Positions 1 to 9,761 of a DNA stretch of 64,000 bases are shown piece after piece. This DNA is from Phlegmacium glaucopus (taxonomy: Eukaryota > Basidiomycota > Agaricomycetes > Agaricales > Cortinariaceae): positions 1 to 64,000 of the forward strand of contig MU130575.1 of assembly GCA_015039465.1 (NCBI GenBank), in the 5' to 3' direction. The position numbers and the translations under genes were made by a program. Within the stretch, counting starts at the first letter, position 1, and each line of letters opens with the position of its first letter. The notes below the pieces were generated by a model. The model was not told the DNA's origin. It did no database searches and saw only the letters and a list, made by a program, of their open reading frames with translations.

Positions 1-395
1 GAACAAGAGGAGGAAACTAAGTTGATATTCGAACTGAGGGAAAACATACAAGTTTCGAGTACTTAAATAAATAAAGGAATAGCAACCGAAATATAAGAGA
101 TAAATATAAGTGCTGCGTTCTGCTCCCGGAAAGGTTCTGCATTCTTGGGTGAATAATCCATGGCGGGTATGCTGACTGATAATGGGAAAGTGATGACAAA
201 GAAATAGTTGTTATGGTGAAGATGTGGTAATGGGTTTGGAGTATTGTCAGAAGAGCCGGAATGATATGGAGAAGTCTCGGAGTTGGATGAAGGAAGAGTA
301 GATCCAGATACAAGGGAAGGTACTGGATGGAGTACAGAGTACCGGAGACAACTCCGACGGAGCTGGACCGGAGTCATGTATAACGGAATGTAACA
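1..395 (-). mobile_element. LTR of retrotransposon family B (runs off window)
   Basis: On the minus strand this segment starts with TGTTAC at 395 and reads leftward off the window. It is a diverged inverted copy of 7137 to about 7531, with the same blocks in the same order (the TGTTACATTCCGTTATA start, the CTCCGTCGGAG word, the promoter-like region with TTTATTTAAGTACTCGAAAC). No coding sequence adjoins it on the right, so it is either a solo LTR or the 5' LTR of an element lying to the left. Confidence 0.75.
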
Positions 396-411
396 GGATT
401 CTATATAGAAT

Positions 412-645
412 GAGTGTGGAATAGGTGTGGAATCCATCTGTATATTCCATGAAATAGGTCTGGAGTCTATCTCTATATTCCATGGAATGGGTATGGAGTC
501 CATTCTTATATTCCATGGAATGAACATGGAATCCATCCTTATATTCCATGGAATAAGTATGGAATCCATGTGTACATTCCATGGAATAAAGGTGGAATCC
601 AGTCCTCATATTCCATGGAATGGGTATGGAATCCATCCCTATTTC
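412..645. repeat. 33-bp minisatellite with internal palindrome
   Basis: About seven imperfect tandem copies of a 33-bp unit. Each contains the palindrome ATTCCATGGAAT followed by GGTATGGAATCCATCCTTAT. Because 33 is a multiple of three and the unit lacks stops in several frames, open frames appear on both strands (an 11-residue repeat MESILIFHGMN on plus). I read these as by-products of the repeat rather than a gene. Confidence 0.85.
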
Positions 646-677
646 AGGGTTGGTCTGGTCTTTTTTTGGTTAATTAA

Positions 678-1065
678 CTGGAAAATTTTCAATAAGGAGA
701 GCTGCTATTAATATAATTTAAACATATTCAGGGTCCTGAAACAATTCTCTACCATCTTTAAAAATATTTCCTTTTTTGGAATTTATGTAATCTACCCTGA
801 CCCAGCACCATATGCTCAAAATCATGCTTATGGCTGTGCACCATCCAAAAGATATATAAACCACCCACAATTTTGTTTTCTTATTTCCTACTTCCCCAGT
901 ATTATACTAGTATATTTATGTATCACTATTTTATTATTATTTTATTACTAGTATATATGATGTTTAGAATAATTGAATATAATTTTATTATTATTATTAT
1001 TATTCTGTTGTGTGAGACCATTCAAATATCTGGTTTATATATGTTTTCTAGCATCAGATCCAAAG
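678..1065 (-). mobile_element. Internal part of TA-flanked element X (first copy)
   Basis: This segment is the reverse complement of about 8305-8710, with a few substitutions. Shared features are the TTATTATTATTATTA tract, the ATATACTAGTA words and the CTAGCATCAGATCCAAAG end. It stops at CAAAG (1061-1065), where the retrotransposon LTR begins. The same CTTTG/CAAAG site is uninterrupted at 8305-8309, so this is a copy of the 8125-9459 element into which the retrotransposon inserted. Confidence 0.75.
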
Positions 1066-1460
1066 TGTTAGGGGACACCCGACTTTAACCCAAACCTCAA
1101 CTGTAGAATCATATACCCCGCCTTTCCGACCAACTCCACTTCCGTCACCAGTTTACTCCAGAACCCCATAGTTCCGCTCTGACTCCGATCCTCCATTTCA
1201 CTCCATCTTTTATTTCTATTTTTCATATCACACCACTTCTTATTTAATTAATTAATTATTATCATATCATTCCTTTATTTATTTTATATCTCCATTATGT
1301 CCATATTAGTACTTAAATACCCCACAGCCTAGCAGGGATCCCCATCCTTTCCTCTTTGGATCCCCTGCTAGGTGAGTCACTTGTAGATATCCCTTTGAAA
1401 TATTATTAACTTTGGATCCCCTGCTAGCTTGACTAAGTCAGCATCGCAGTTGCCCTAACA
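1066..1460 (+). mobile_element. 5' LTR of chromodomain Ty3/gypsy element (family A)
   Basis: A 395-bp LTR bounded by TGTTAG and CTAACA. It is preceded by CAAAG, the left target-site duplication. The second LTR lies at 3265-3654 in the opposite orientation. The two differ by a few substitutions and by short insertions and deletions near 1140-1200, so the element is not recent. Gag follows in the same direction about 165 bp downstream. Confidence 0.9.
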
Positions 1461-1626
1461 TTAGGAAAGGATCACCCTTTAACGGACCGAGTCTGGTCCG
1501 CACAGTGGAACAATAGTCCGATTTACAGCCCCCGATTTGGGCCAATCAGACTCCGTACACTCCCAGACCGTGGCTCCCTCCTTGTCTTCACAGCACGCAT
1601 CTCCGAGCGGCTCCTTCTTATCAGCC

Positions 1627-2751
1627 ATGGACAATGAACGCACCGCCCAGCTGGAGAGAGAAGTCGTCCTATTGCGAGCTCGGGACATCAAATACCAAAA
1701 CAGATTTGACCGAATCATGGAGACAATCCATCGACTCGTTCCGAATGTACAATCACCTGTACCACAACAAGAGGTTCCCCCTCAAACCGAAAACATACCC
1801 CGGACACGCTCCGCAAGGCCGGCATTCCCAACAAAGTTTGACGGAGAACGATCCAAAGGAACAGCATTCCTTCACTCCTGCCAAATGTACATCCGGCTCT
1901 GTTCCGACGAATTCTCGGACGAGCAAACAAAAATTATCTGGGCCATGTCCTACATGAAATCCGGAAGAGCATCAAAGTGGGCAGCTAGGGTTTTCCGATG
2001 GGAAACGGAAAACCCTGAATCAACCCGATTCCTGGATTGGTCTGATTTCCGAGACGACTTCAAAAAGGAGTTCTGTCCCGCAAATGTGGACTCGGTTGCC
2101 ATCAACCGACTAGAGTCAACTGGATATTTCCAGAAAACCCGGTCTTTGGAAGAATATGTGGACGAATTCCAAGACCTAATCACGGATTCTGGATACACTG
2201 ATCCGAAAACTATTGTAGTCAAGTTCCAAAGAGGCCTGAATGCCCAGATTCAGAACTCCATTGCTACAATGGCTTCCGGAAGACCGTCCAATACAGATCC
2301 GACAGGATGGTACAGAATGGCACGGACAATAGACAAAAACCGAGCTACTAACGAGGCTTTCCAGTTAGCTTACAAAAGTCCAGCAGCAACCACTTCTCAA
2401 CCAACCGGTACCACCACACTTCGATTCAATCTGTCAAATCCGCCACAGAGGAATGCACACCTCGTGCCAACTCCGGGAAACCCTGTACCCATGGATATTG
2501 ATGCGGCCTGAAAAGCAGGTTCTGTACCGCTGTCATGCTTCCGATGCGGAGGCGTCAGACACATTGGGAGACATTGCGAAAAATGTTTTGATGTCCGAAC
2601 AATGTCCAATGACGAACTCCATACCCTCTTGGAGTTCCGACTGGCTGAATATGACAAAGTACCTGATCTGGAACCGACGGAACCTTCGGAGAACACTGAA
2701 CACGAAAGTCAGACCGAGGATTTAAAGGATTTTTGCCAAAACAGCGAGTGA
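1627..2751 (+). pseudogene. gag: gag of Ty3/gypsy element, with one in-frame TGA
   Basis: Capsid/nucleocapsid polyprotein of the family A retrotransposon. The first in-frame ATG is 1627. The middle carries a retrotransposon gag domain (SFLHSC-type and WSDFRDDFKKEF motifs around residues 75-150). Translation meets TGA at 2509-2511. The same frame continues after it with a CCHC zinc knuckle (CFRCGGVRHIGRHC, about 2545-2590) and an acidic tail ending near 2751. A single CGA-to-TGA change would explain the break, so the gene is recently inactivated or needs readthrough. Pol begins in another frame, overlapping near 2733, as in many chromoviruses. Confidence 0.85.
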
Positions 2752-3058
2752 ACTGCACACCCTCGCTGTCAACAACCAACCGGTTCTCTGTTTTACATGT
2801 AGATAGCATTGATGAAATAGACGAGATGGTTGAGAACATTCAAGTTGTACAAACATCAGAAATTCCAAAAAAAATCCAAGTGTTCCGACCCCAAAGGGAA
2901 AGAACCCTCCTGAAAAAGTTCACTATTGGCTCCCTCGACACTGACTCTAAATCACTGGAACTCAAAGTCAGCATTGAAACGACCGACACCAGAGAAGTAA
3001 ACTCCTTTCTGTCCTTAATAGACTCTGGAGCCGATGGAAGGTTTATTGACAGAGACTA
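2733..3058 (+). pseudogene. pol: pol N-terminus: aspartic protease, cut at 3058
   Basis: Start of the pol frame. Retroviral-type aspartic protease motif SLIDSGADGRF lies at about 3010-3045. The coding sequence stops matching at GACTA (3054-3058), where the end of element X begins. The protease continues on the opposite strand from 8124 downward (VKTNRLTTKSL onward, with the ILGHSWL motif). TA is present at both junctions, as expected if X inserted at a TA dinucleotide within a GACTATGTC codon context. The gene is therefore broken and its halves are inverted relative to each other. Confidence 0.85.
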
Positions 3059-3264
3059 CATCAGGAAAAATGACTTCTGCCCTAGGCTGTCCTGAAATGT
3101 CCTGGGGTGCCCCAGGCAGCTCAGGGCGCTCAGGTCAAGAGGTCGCCCTGGGGTGCAAGTTACCTATGTATGAAAAATCTCAGGCTGTCCTGGGGCAACC
3201 TGAGGCAACCTGAGAGCAACCTGAGGCAACCTGAGAGCATCCTGAGGCAGCCTTAGTCCCTTTG
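3059..3264 (+). mobile_element. Terminal segment of element X at the inversion junction
   Basis: Starts CATCAGGAAAAATGACTTC directly after TA, and is a direct repeat of 8125-8309. It holds short tandem CAACCTGAGG words (3183-3250), with two more copies than the 8125 version. It ends in CTTTG at 3260-3264, the reverse complement of the LTR target duplication, and abuts the inverted LTR. Confidence 0.85.
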
Positions 3265-3654
3265 TGTTAGGGCAACTGTGATGCTGACTTAGTCAAGCTA
3301 GCAGGGGATCCAAAGTTAATAATATTTCAAAGGGATATCTACAAGTGACTCACCTAGCAGGGGATCCAAAGAGGAAAGGATGGGGATCCCTGCTAGGCTG
3401 TGGGGTATTTAAGTACTAATATGGACATAACGGAGATATAAAATAAATAAAGGAATGATACGATAATAATTAATTAATTAAATAAGAAGTGGTGTGATAT
3501 GAAAAATAGAAATAAAAGACGGAGTGAAATGGAGGGGGTTCTGGAGTAAACTGGTGACGGAAGCGGAGTTGGTTGGAAGGTCGGAGGTCGTCAGAAAGGC
3601 GGGGTATATGATTCTACGGTTGAGGTTTGGGTTAAAGTTGGGTGTCCCCTAACA
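3265..3654 (-). mobile_element. 3' LTR of family A, inverted relative to the 5' LTR
   Basis: A 390-bp LTR bounded by TGTTAG (3265) and CTAACA (3654), reading on the minus strand. It follows the minus-strand pol and is flanked outside by CAAAG on that strand. A purine-rich tract (plus-strand complement at 3656-3671) lies immediately before it on the minus strand, matching a polypurine tract. Confidence 0.9.
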
Positions 3655-4795
3655 TCCATCCCCCTCTTCGGTAGGTGACGTCCCGGCATGAAAGGAAACT
3701 GTTCAAATTTGGCCATCCTGATGTGCTTTGGAGCTCCGGGGTACTTCTTGTGGAATTCCACGACTAATTTGGGGGCATGTATGTTTTCCCAAGGCTCCCA
3801 GGTGTTATGTTCAATTCCGAAGTCTTGCCACTTCACGAGGTATTGGAACCTCCTGTTTATAACTCTGCTGTCGAGGATTTCCTCGACGACCCACTCCTCT
3901 TCTCCATCAATGATTTCTGGAAGTGGAGGAGTTGGAATGCGTCTTCCAGGGATCGGGTCAATTGGGGCTGGAGTCAGTTTGACCACGTTGAAGACCGGAT
4001 GGAGCCATTTCATGGACAAGGGAAGTTGGAGTCGGTAAGCATTGTTGCCGACTTCGATTGGAAAGGGGCCTAGGTGCCGATGGGACAATTTCCTGGATGG
4101 TCTCGTTGTTTGTATGTCGCTGGCATCCAGGTATACTTTGTCTCCCAGTTTGTATTCCGGTGCCGAAGTCCTTTTCTGATTATAATATCTCGCCATGTCG
4201 TCTTTAGACTTGACCAGTGCTGCTTTCGCTTCATCTAGGGTGTTCCGCATTCGTTCCGTGAATTCATTAACAGACTCCATTCAGGATTCCGGTTGGTTCG
4301 GTTCAAAACCCATTTGGGGGATTCGTCCGGAGTCTAGGAGGAAAGGTGGGTGCTGTGTGGCGGAGTGGACATGATTATTGTACTGGAATTCCGCAAGGGG
4401 AAGGAGTTCAGCCCAATTGGTTTGTCGCTGGTTTGTAAAGAGTTGGAGATACTGTTCCAGTTCCTGATTTACTCGTTCCGTCTGGCCGTCTCCTTGCAGA
4501 TGATAGGCAGTAGTGGCTGCTAACTTAATTCCGAGGATCCAGTAGAGCTCACGCGTGAATTCCGCTACAAACTGTGGTCCTCTGTCTGATACCACTCTCC
4601 GGGGTAGTCCATGATGTTTCCAGACATGTTGGATATAAAGGCGGGCGGTTCCAGACGCGGAGGTGGTAGTAAGGGTTGGTGTGCAAAATGAGCTCATTTG
4701 GTGACCGAATCAACTACTACCATTACCGAGTCGTATCCTGAAGACTCCGGAAGTTCCACTATGAAGTCCACACTGATTGTGTCCCATGGAGCGTT
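3655..4795 (-). pseudogene. pol: Integrase core and chromodomain of pol (disrupted)
   Basis: Minus-strand end of pol. The integrase core shows the first catalytic Asp in VDFIVELPES (near 4760), the second in VVSDRGPQF (near 4580) and the Glu in ERVNQELEQYL (near 4470). After it come a C-terminal GPF/Y-like segment (LGPFPIEVGNNAYRLQLP, near 4050) and a chromodomain (EEWVVEEILDSR, FQYLVKWQDF, NTWEPWENI, about 3890-3770). A TGA at 4278-4280 and a frameshift near 4695 break the frame. The chromodomain places the element in the chromovirus branch of Ty3/gypsy, elements thought to target heterochromatin. Confidence 0.88.
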
Positions 4796-5118
4796 AAAGT
4801 AAATTTTTATTAAAAACCCCTTTTTTATTTTAATCTTTGTTTTTTCAACTAATATACTTTTATAAATATTAACTTTAAAGACCAACACCCTTATTTTAGA
4901 GCATTTGTAAAAGGGTTCTCTTTTTTGTTATTAATTTTACTCTCTCTTCTGCATTAACCACACCATTTTAATAATAAGAATAAAAATGTAGGCTTAGTCA
5001 CCTTTTGCCTTTGTTTTTCTCCCCCCCCCCTTATTTGTACCCTCGTACAAATAAGAGAGGGGGTGGGGTAAAGGGCAAGAATATGCAAATAAGAAAGTAA
5101 AAGAAAGTAAAATGCGAT
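4796..5118. mobile_element. AT-rich insertion inside integrase
   Basis: About 320 bp of very AT-rich DNA with long T runs, a C run at 5021-5030 and a short inverted repeat around 5032-5056 (TTATTTGTACC / GTACAAATAAG). It splits pol between the zinc-binding HHCC domain and the first catalytic Asp of integrase. It has no coding content, and I could not find a clear target duplication or terminal repeats, so its class is unknown. Confidence 0.55.
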
Positions 5119-5805
5119 AGCCTATAAATCGAAGATCGGAATCGGGAGGGGATGGAGTTCACCGACTGGGTGGCGTCTTTGAGCCTTAGTCCGAAGACAC
5201 AGGTCACAGGTTGAGGCATATTTTCTGATATATTGGGACATCTGTGGCCACCAATAGTTTCGGGATATGAGTTCGAGGGTCTTCCATCTTCCGGGATGCC
5301 CAGCAATTAGGGTGTCATGGCAGAGGGATACAATCCGTCTTCGCAAGTCAAACATGTCCGGAACGTAGATTTTTCCTCGGAAGGAGAGGATGTCATTGTC
5401 ATGAGACCATTCCGCCAATCGGACAGATCGTGTGTGAGTGGTTTTCAACTCCTTTACCACTTTAGCTATGGCCTCTTCTTTTACACCTTCTCGGGTGCCC
5501 TTCCGGATGTCTTTCAAGACGTCTCGTTCTTCTCCTATGACTTCCAGTCCTTCTAAGGCCCAAATTGCAAAAAAGCCTGGAGTTAGGAGTGTGATGTTGT
5601 CATTGTCACCGGTTCCAGTTCCGTGATCCACTCGCCTGGACAAGGCGTCCGGTTTTCCCATGCTTTTGCCTGGTCTGTGGTGCATGAGGAAATCAAACCG
5701 GGCTAGGAACAATGACCAACAGGCTTGTCTCCGATTGAGCTTTTTGGCTGTCATGAAGTATTCCAAGTTCTTGTGATCAGTCCAGATCCCGCACTTGTGT
5801 TCCAC
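5119..5805 (-). pseudogene. pol: RNase H C-terminus and integrase HHCC domain of pol
   Basis: Continuation of pol on the minus strand. It starts in the RNase H domain ([11 protein letters not shown], then [16 protein letters not shown]) and passes through a linker into the integrase zinc-binding domain ([14 protein letters not shown], then [10 protein letters not shown]). A frameshift near 5790 separates it from the reverse transcriptase frame. The AT-rich insertion ends it at about 5119. Confidence 0.85.
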
Positions 5806-7136
5806 GCCTTCGAAGAAGTGTCCACTCTTCTAGGGCTCGGATGATCGCTAGCATCTCTTTGTCGTGGATCTCGTAGTTCCGTTCGACCGGAGATAAGGAT
5901 TTAGACAGGAACGCAACTGGGTGCCATTTCTCATCATTGAGGGATTGTTGGGAGAGTACGGCTCTGGTTGCAAAGTTGGAACTGTCTGCTTCAATGCGGA
6001 ACGGCCTGGAGTTGTCTGGAGAGGCTAGAATCGGGGTTGAAGTGATCAGGTTTTTGAGAGAATCAAACGCCAACTGCTCTTCCATGTTCCATCTCCATTT
6101 AATGTCACTTTTAGTGAGATCAAACAAGGGACGGGCGTGATGAGAAAAGTCTTGGATGAACCTTCGGTAAAAGTTGGTAAAGCCTAGAAATGACTGGACT
6201 TCCTTTTTGTTCGTCGGAATTGGCCATTCCGCTACTCCAGCAACTTTTACAGGGTCCATCTCGATGGAGTTATGAGATATTATGACTCCAAGGTATTCCA
6301 CCTTGGTTTGTTCGAATTCGCACTTGTCTGGTTTTAGGAAGAGTTTATGCTTTCTTAAAAGTTCCAGTACTCTCTGAGTTACGGACCGGTGTTCCTCTAG
6401 TGTCTCCATGAATATCAGGATATCATCAAGGTAGACCACTACAACCCCTTCCATTATAAGTTTGCGGAAGATGTCATTCATCATTGTTTGGAAAGTAGCC
6501 GGACTGTTGGTGAGGCCGAAAAACATAACCAGGGGTTTGAATAATCCCCGGTTGGTCCATTCATCCCCTTCCTTCATTCGGACATTGTTAAAACCCCATT
6601 GGACGTCCAACTTAGTGAAGTATTTAGCGCCCCGGAGTTGGGTAATCAGTTCCGAAATGAGGGGAAGTGGGTACTTGTTTTTGATGGTGATCGCGTTGAG
6701 AGCCCAATAGTCCTGAACAATCCACAGACTTCTGTCTTTCTTTTTGATGAAGAAAACCGGAGATGCCATCGGAGATTTGGAAGGTCAGATGCGTCCGGAG
6801 TTTAAATTCTCCTCAAGGAACATGTTGAGTTCCTTTTGTTCCATCGGAGCTAGAGGATAGACCTTGCAACCTGATGGTTTTTCTCCCAGAATAAGTTCTA
6901 CTGCGTGGTCCCAAGGTTTCGGATCAGGTAGGATATCAAAAGATTCTTTGGCAAAAACACTATTGAACTCTCGGAGATAATCCGGAACTCCTTCTTTCGT
7001 TTCCGATTGTGTGTTGCGCTGGAAAGCTTCTGCAAGACGTTGGGAGATGGTGGAGGTGGCTCGGATATCTGCCTGCAGTGGTAGTAGGCCGTGGTGAATA
7101 TTCTGTCGCCATCCTCAAATTCAGGGTTTGGGCTAC
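5777..7136 (-). pseudogene. pol: Reverse transcriptase and RNase H N-terminus of pol
   Basis: Reverse transcriptase of the family A element. Motifs in order are VFFIKKKDRSLW, LPLISELITQLRGAKYF, FGLTNSPATFQTMM and the catalytic VVYLDDILIF (near 6430). After these come the connection domain and the start of RNase H (FRIEADSSNFATRAVLS, NYEIHDKEMLAI). Upstream, 6785-7010 encodes the conserved pre-RT segment (VPDYLREFNSVFAKES, PWDHAVEL), separated from RT by a TGA near 6789. A few residues expected after GDEW are missing, so there is a small deletion in a core motif. The reading ends at the solo LTR. Confidence 0.88.
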
Positions 7137-7716
7137 TGTTACATTCCGTTATATGTTACTCCGGTCTGGCTCCGTCGGAGCTGTTTCCGGTAGTCCGTAC
7201 TCCGTACAGTGCCTTCCCTTATATCCCGAACTACTCTTCCTATGTTCAACTCCGAGACTTCTCCGTGTCATTCCGGTTCCTCCGTCTATACTCCAAACCC
7301 GTTATCACTTCTTCGCCACTACCACTATTCTTTGTCATCATCTTTCCCATCATCAGTCAGCATACCCGCCATGGATTATTCACCCAAGAATGCAGGACCT
7401 TTCCGGGAGCAGAACGCAGCACTTATATTTATCTTTTATATTTCGGTTGCTATTCCTTTATTTATTTAAGTACTCGAAACTTGTATGTTTTCCCTCAGTT
7501 CGAATATCAACTTTGTTTCCTCCTCTTGTTCGTCCTCTAAGTCACTGAGGTCTTCCGTCTTATTACTTTCTTCTTCCGTTCCGAAATCAGGACACCTTAG
7601 GAGCTGGGCGGCACAGCACACACGCTGAGGCCAACGTCCTTTCCGCTTACTGTTCCGGTTCCGTTCCGTCCGTTCCAGAGTAACTCCGACGTGACTTCCT
7701 TGTTTTAAACTTAACA
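7137..7716 (+). mobile_element. Solo LTR of family B, TSD GCTAC
   Basis: A 580-bp LTR running from TGTTAC to TTAACA with the 5-bp direct repeat GCTAC on both sides (7132-7136 and 7717-7721). No internal region is present, so it arose by insertion of a family B retrotransposon into the family A pol and later LTR-LTR recombination. Bases 1-395 are a second, inverted copy. Confidence 0.88.
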
Positions 7717-8124
7717 GCTACTTTCCTCCTCATCATCCTCATCACAATCCTCTACGTGAGCCGGAAGTGGGCCGGTCGAACATTTTTCAATTTGGCGTAT
7801 TTCCACCTTTTGAATTTTTTGTTCTTCTCGGATTTCATTCCTGCATTCCGAACAACAACGGGGTGGACAGTGGGACATTTTTACTTCTCCAGTTGCCCAG
7901 TCAATCTCCGGGTTGTGCATCTTAAGCCAGGAATGTCCGAGAATCAAGGTTTGTTTTCCTAGTCCAGTGACCGCAAACAAGGATCTCTCGGAATGTCCTT
8001 TATACCTGAGTATCAGATCAACCACTTCCGTGATCAATCCGGCTTCATTTGGGGTACTGTCAACATTAAATACCGGAATCGGATTTGACAGGGATTTTGT
8101 TGTGAGCCTGTTAGTTTTGACATA
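7717..8124 (-). pseudogene. pol: Protease C-terminal half of pol (inverted)
   Basis: Minus-strand coding beginning at the TA (8123-8124) next to element X. It contains the retropepsin C-terminal motif LILGHSWLKMHNPEIDW, followed by an acidic linker that is interrupted by the solo LTR. It is the continuation of the plus-strand protease fragment ending at 3058. Confidence 0.85.
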
Positions 8125-9459
8125 CATCAGGAAAAATGACTTCTGCCCTAGGCTGTCCTGAAATGTCCTGGGGTGCCCCAGGCAGCTCAGGGCGCTCAGG
8201 TCAAGAGGTCGCCCTGGGGTGCAAGTTACCTATGTATGAAAAGTCTTAGGCTGTCCTATGGCAACCTGAGGCAACCTGAGAGCATCCTGAGGCAGCCTTA
8301 GTCCCTTTGGATCTGATGCTAGAAAACATATATAAACCAGATATTTGAGTGGTCTCACACAACAGGATAATAATAATAATAATAAAATTATATTCAATTA
8401 TTCTAAACATCATATATACTAGTAATAAAATAATAATAAAATAGTGATACATAAATATACTAGTACATATATTAATACTGGGGAAGTAGAAAATAAGAAA
8501 ACAAAATTGTGGGTGGTTTATATATCTTTTGGATGGCGCACAGACCATTGGTCACATGATCACAGATAAGCATGATTTCAAGCATATGGTGCTCAGGGTA
8601 GATTACATAAATTCCAAAAAAGGAAATTTTAAAAAGATGGTAGAGAATTGTTTTAGGACCCTGAATATGTTCAAATTATATTGATAGCAGCTCTCCTTAT
8701 TGAGAAAACTGCAAAATACTTTTCTGGACATGGCAGTTAAAGATTTTCTAGCAAAATTCTAAGGGACTCCCAGGGCCTCCTGATGTGATTTAATCCAGAT
8801 GGTCAATGCACCAGGATACACTAAAGGTGTCTGAGAAAATGGGTGACACTCAAAAGTTTATCTATGCTGTTCTAGGTTGTCCTGAGGTGTCCTTGGATAA
8901 GTGTGTAACACTTGTTATGAACGTCTGGTACGCTCACAGCCCCCTTACTCCTTTTCTCCCCTTTTCCCTATCAATGCCCCTTTACACCATCGCTCCCCAA
9001 ACCTACCCTTTGCCCTACATCTTGTTTTGTACTATACATAGATATCACTCCTGCTTCCTTTATCTCTGACTCGTACCGACTCGTACCTAGCATGGACCAT
9101 GGACTATCTCTGACTTGAACCCTTACTATATAAGAGCCATACCCATAGCTACAAATCCCTAGTTTAGACCTTCTGTATTCCTACGGTCTTAATCTACACA
9201 GCTTGCTCAGAACCTGCCGCCCTCAGTCTTAACTTGTTGAACACGATTGCAACTGTATAACGGTCCCTAGTTACTTGGTCTATTGGCCCAGCACCGAACG
9301 CGAGTGCAAGCTTATAGTTGCCGTAACAACACTCAAATTTTACCTGTGCTGCTCTAGGGTGTCCTGGGTGTCCTGGGGTGTCCTGGGGTGTCCTTAGTAG
9401 TGATGTGATACTAACAAATTACCCAAGGCTACCTAGGGCCAAAATTATTTTTCCTGATG
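8125..9459 (+). mobile_element. TA-flanked inverted-repeat element X
   Basis: About 1.3 kb. The left end CATCAGGAAAAATGACTTCTG follows TA. The right end, read inward on the minus strand, is CATCAGGAAAAATAATTTTG, so the first 13 bases are identical and similarity continues through CCCTAGG. The interior is low-complexity with GTCCTGAGGTGTCC-like words, an ATT-rich tract and no recognisable transposase, so it is non-autonomous. The TA at its left edge points to a Tc1/mariner-like mechanism. The right flank (GCCTA) does not preserve TA, as expected if that end belongs to a rearranged copy. Confidence 0.6.
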
Positions 9460-9761
9460 GCCTATGAGACCAGAAAAAGACCAGTCTCAATTAACCAGTC
9501 TTTGTGGTTTGGACTGCTCTGAACTAACAAAAGGGTAGCCCTAATTTACCCCTTTCCAACAAGTCCAAGATCATAAAAAACTGATAAAAACTGGCTGAGA
9601 AATAAAAAAATCTGTAAAATATTCTAAAATCAGATATTTTACTAATATTATTGTAGAAAATCCAAATCTTCACAGAATTTAATGTTCTTGGGCTCTTTCA
9701 GAAGCTATTATTTAACTGAACAACCATTTTTAATACATAAATATATATTTGTGAGTGGAAG
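9460..9761. repeat. Low-complexity repeat DNA, no gene
   Basis: AT-rich DNA with an AGACCAGTCTCAATTAACCAGTC block at 9475-9500. Similar GGACCAG/CCAGTC words recur after the hairpin, suggesting the hairpin inserted into one repeat unit. No coding signal is seen. Confidence 0.4.

Noticed and set aside
17..711. Overlapping open frames in the minisatellite and LTR region (both strands)
   Set aside because: They are by-products of the 33-bp unit and LTR; no homology or codon signal, and frames overlap on both strands.
8125..9459. CRISPR-like or satellite array in element X
   Set aside because: The repeated words vary in spacing and have no unique spacers; it is low-complexity transposon interior.
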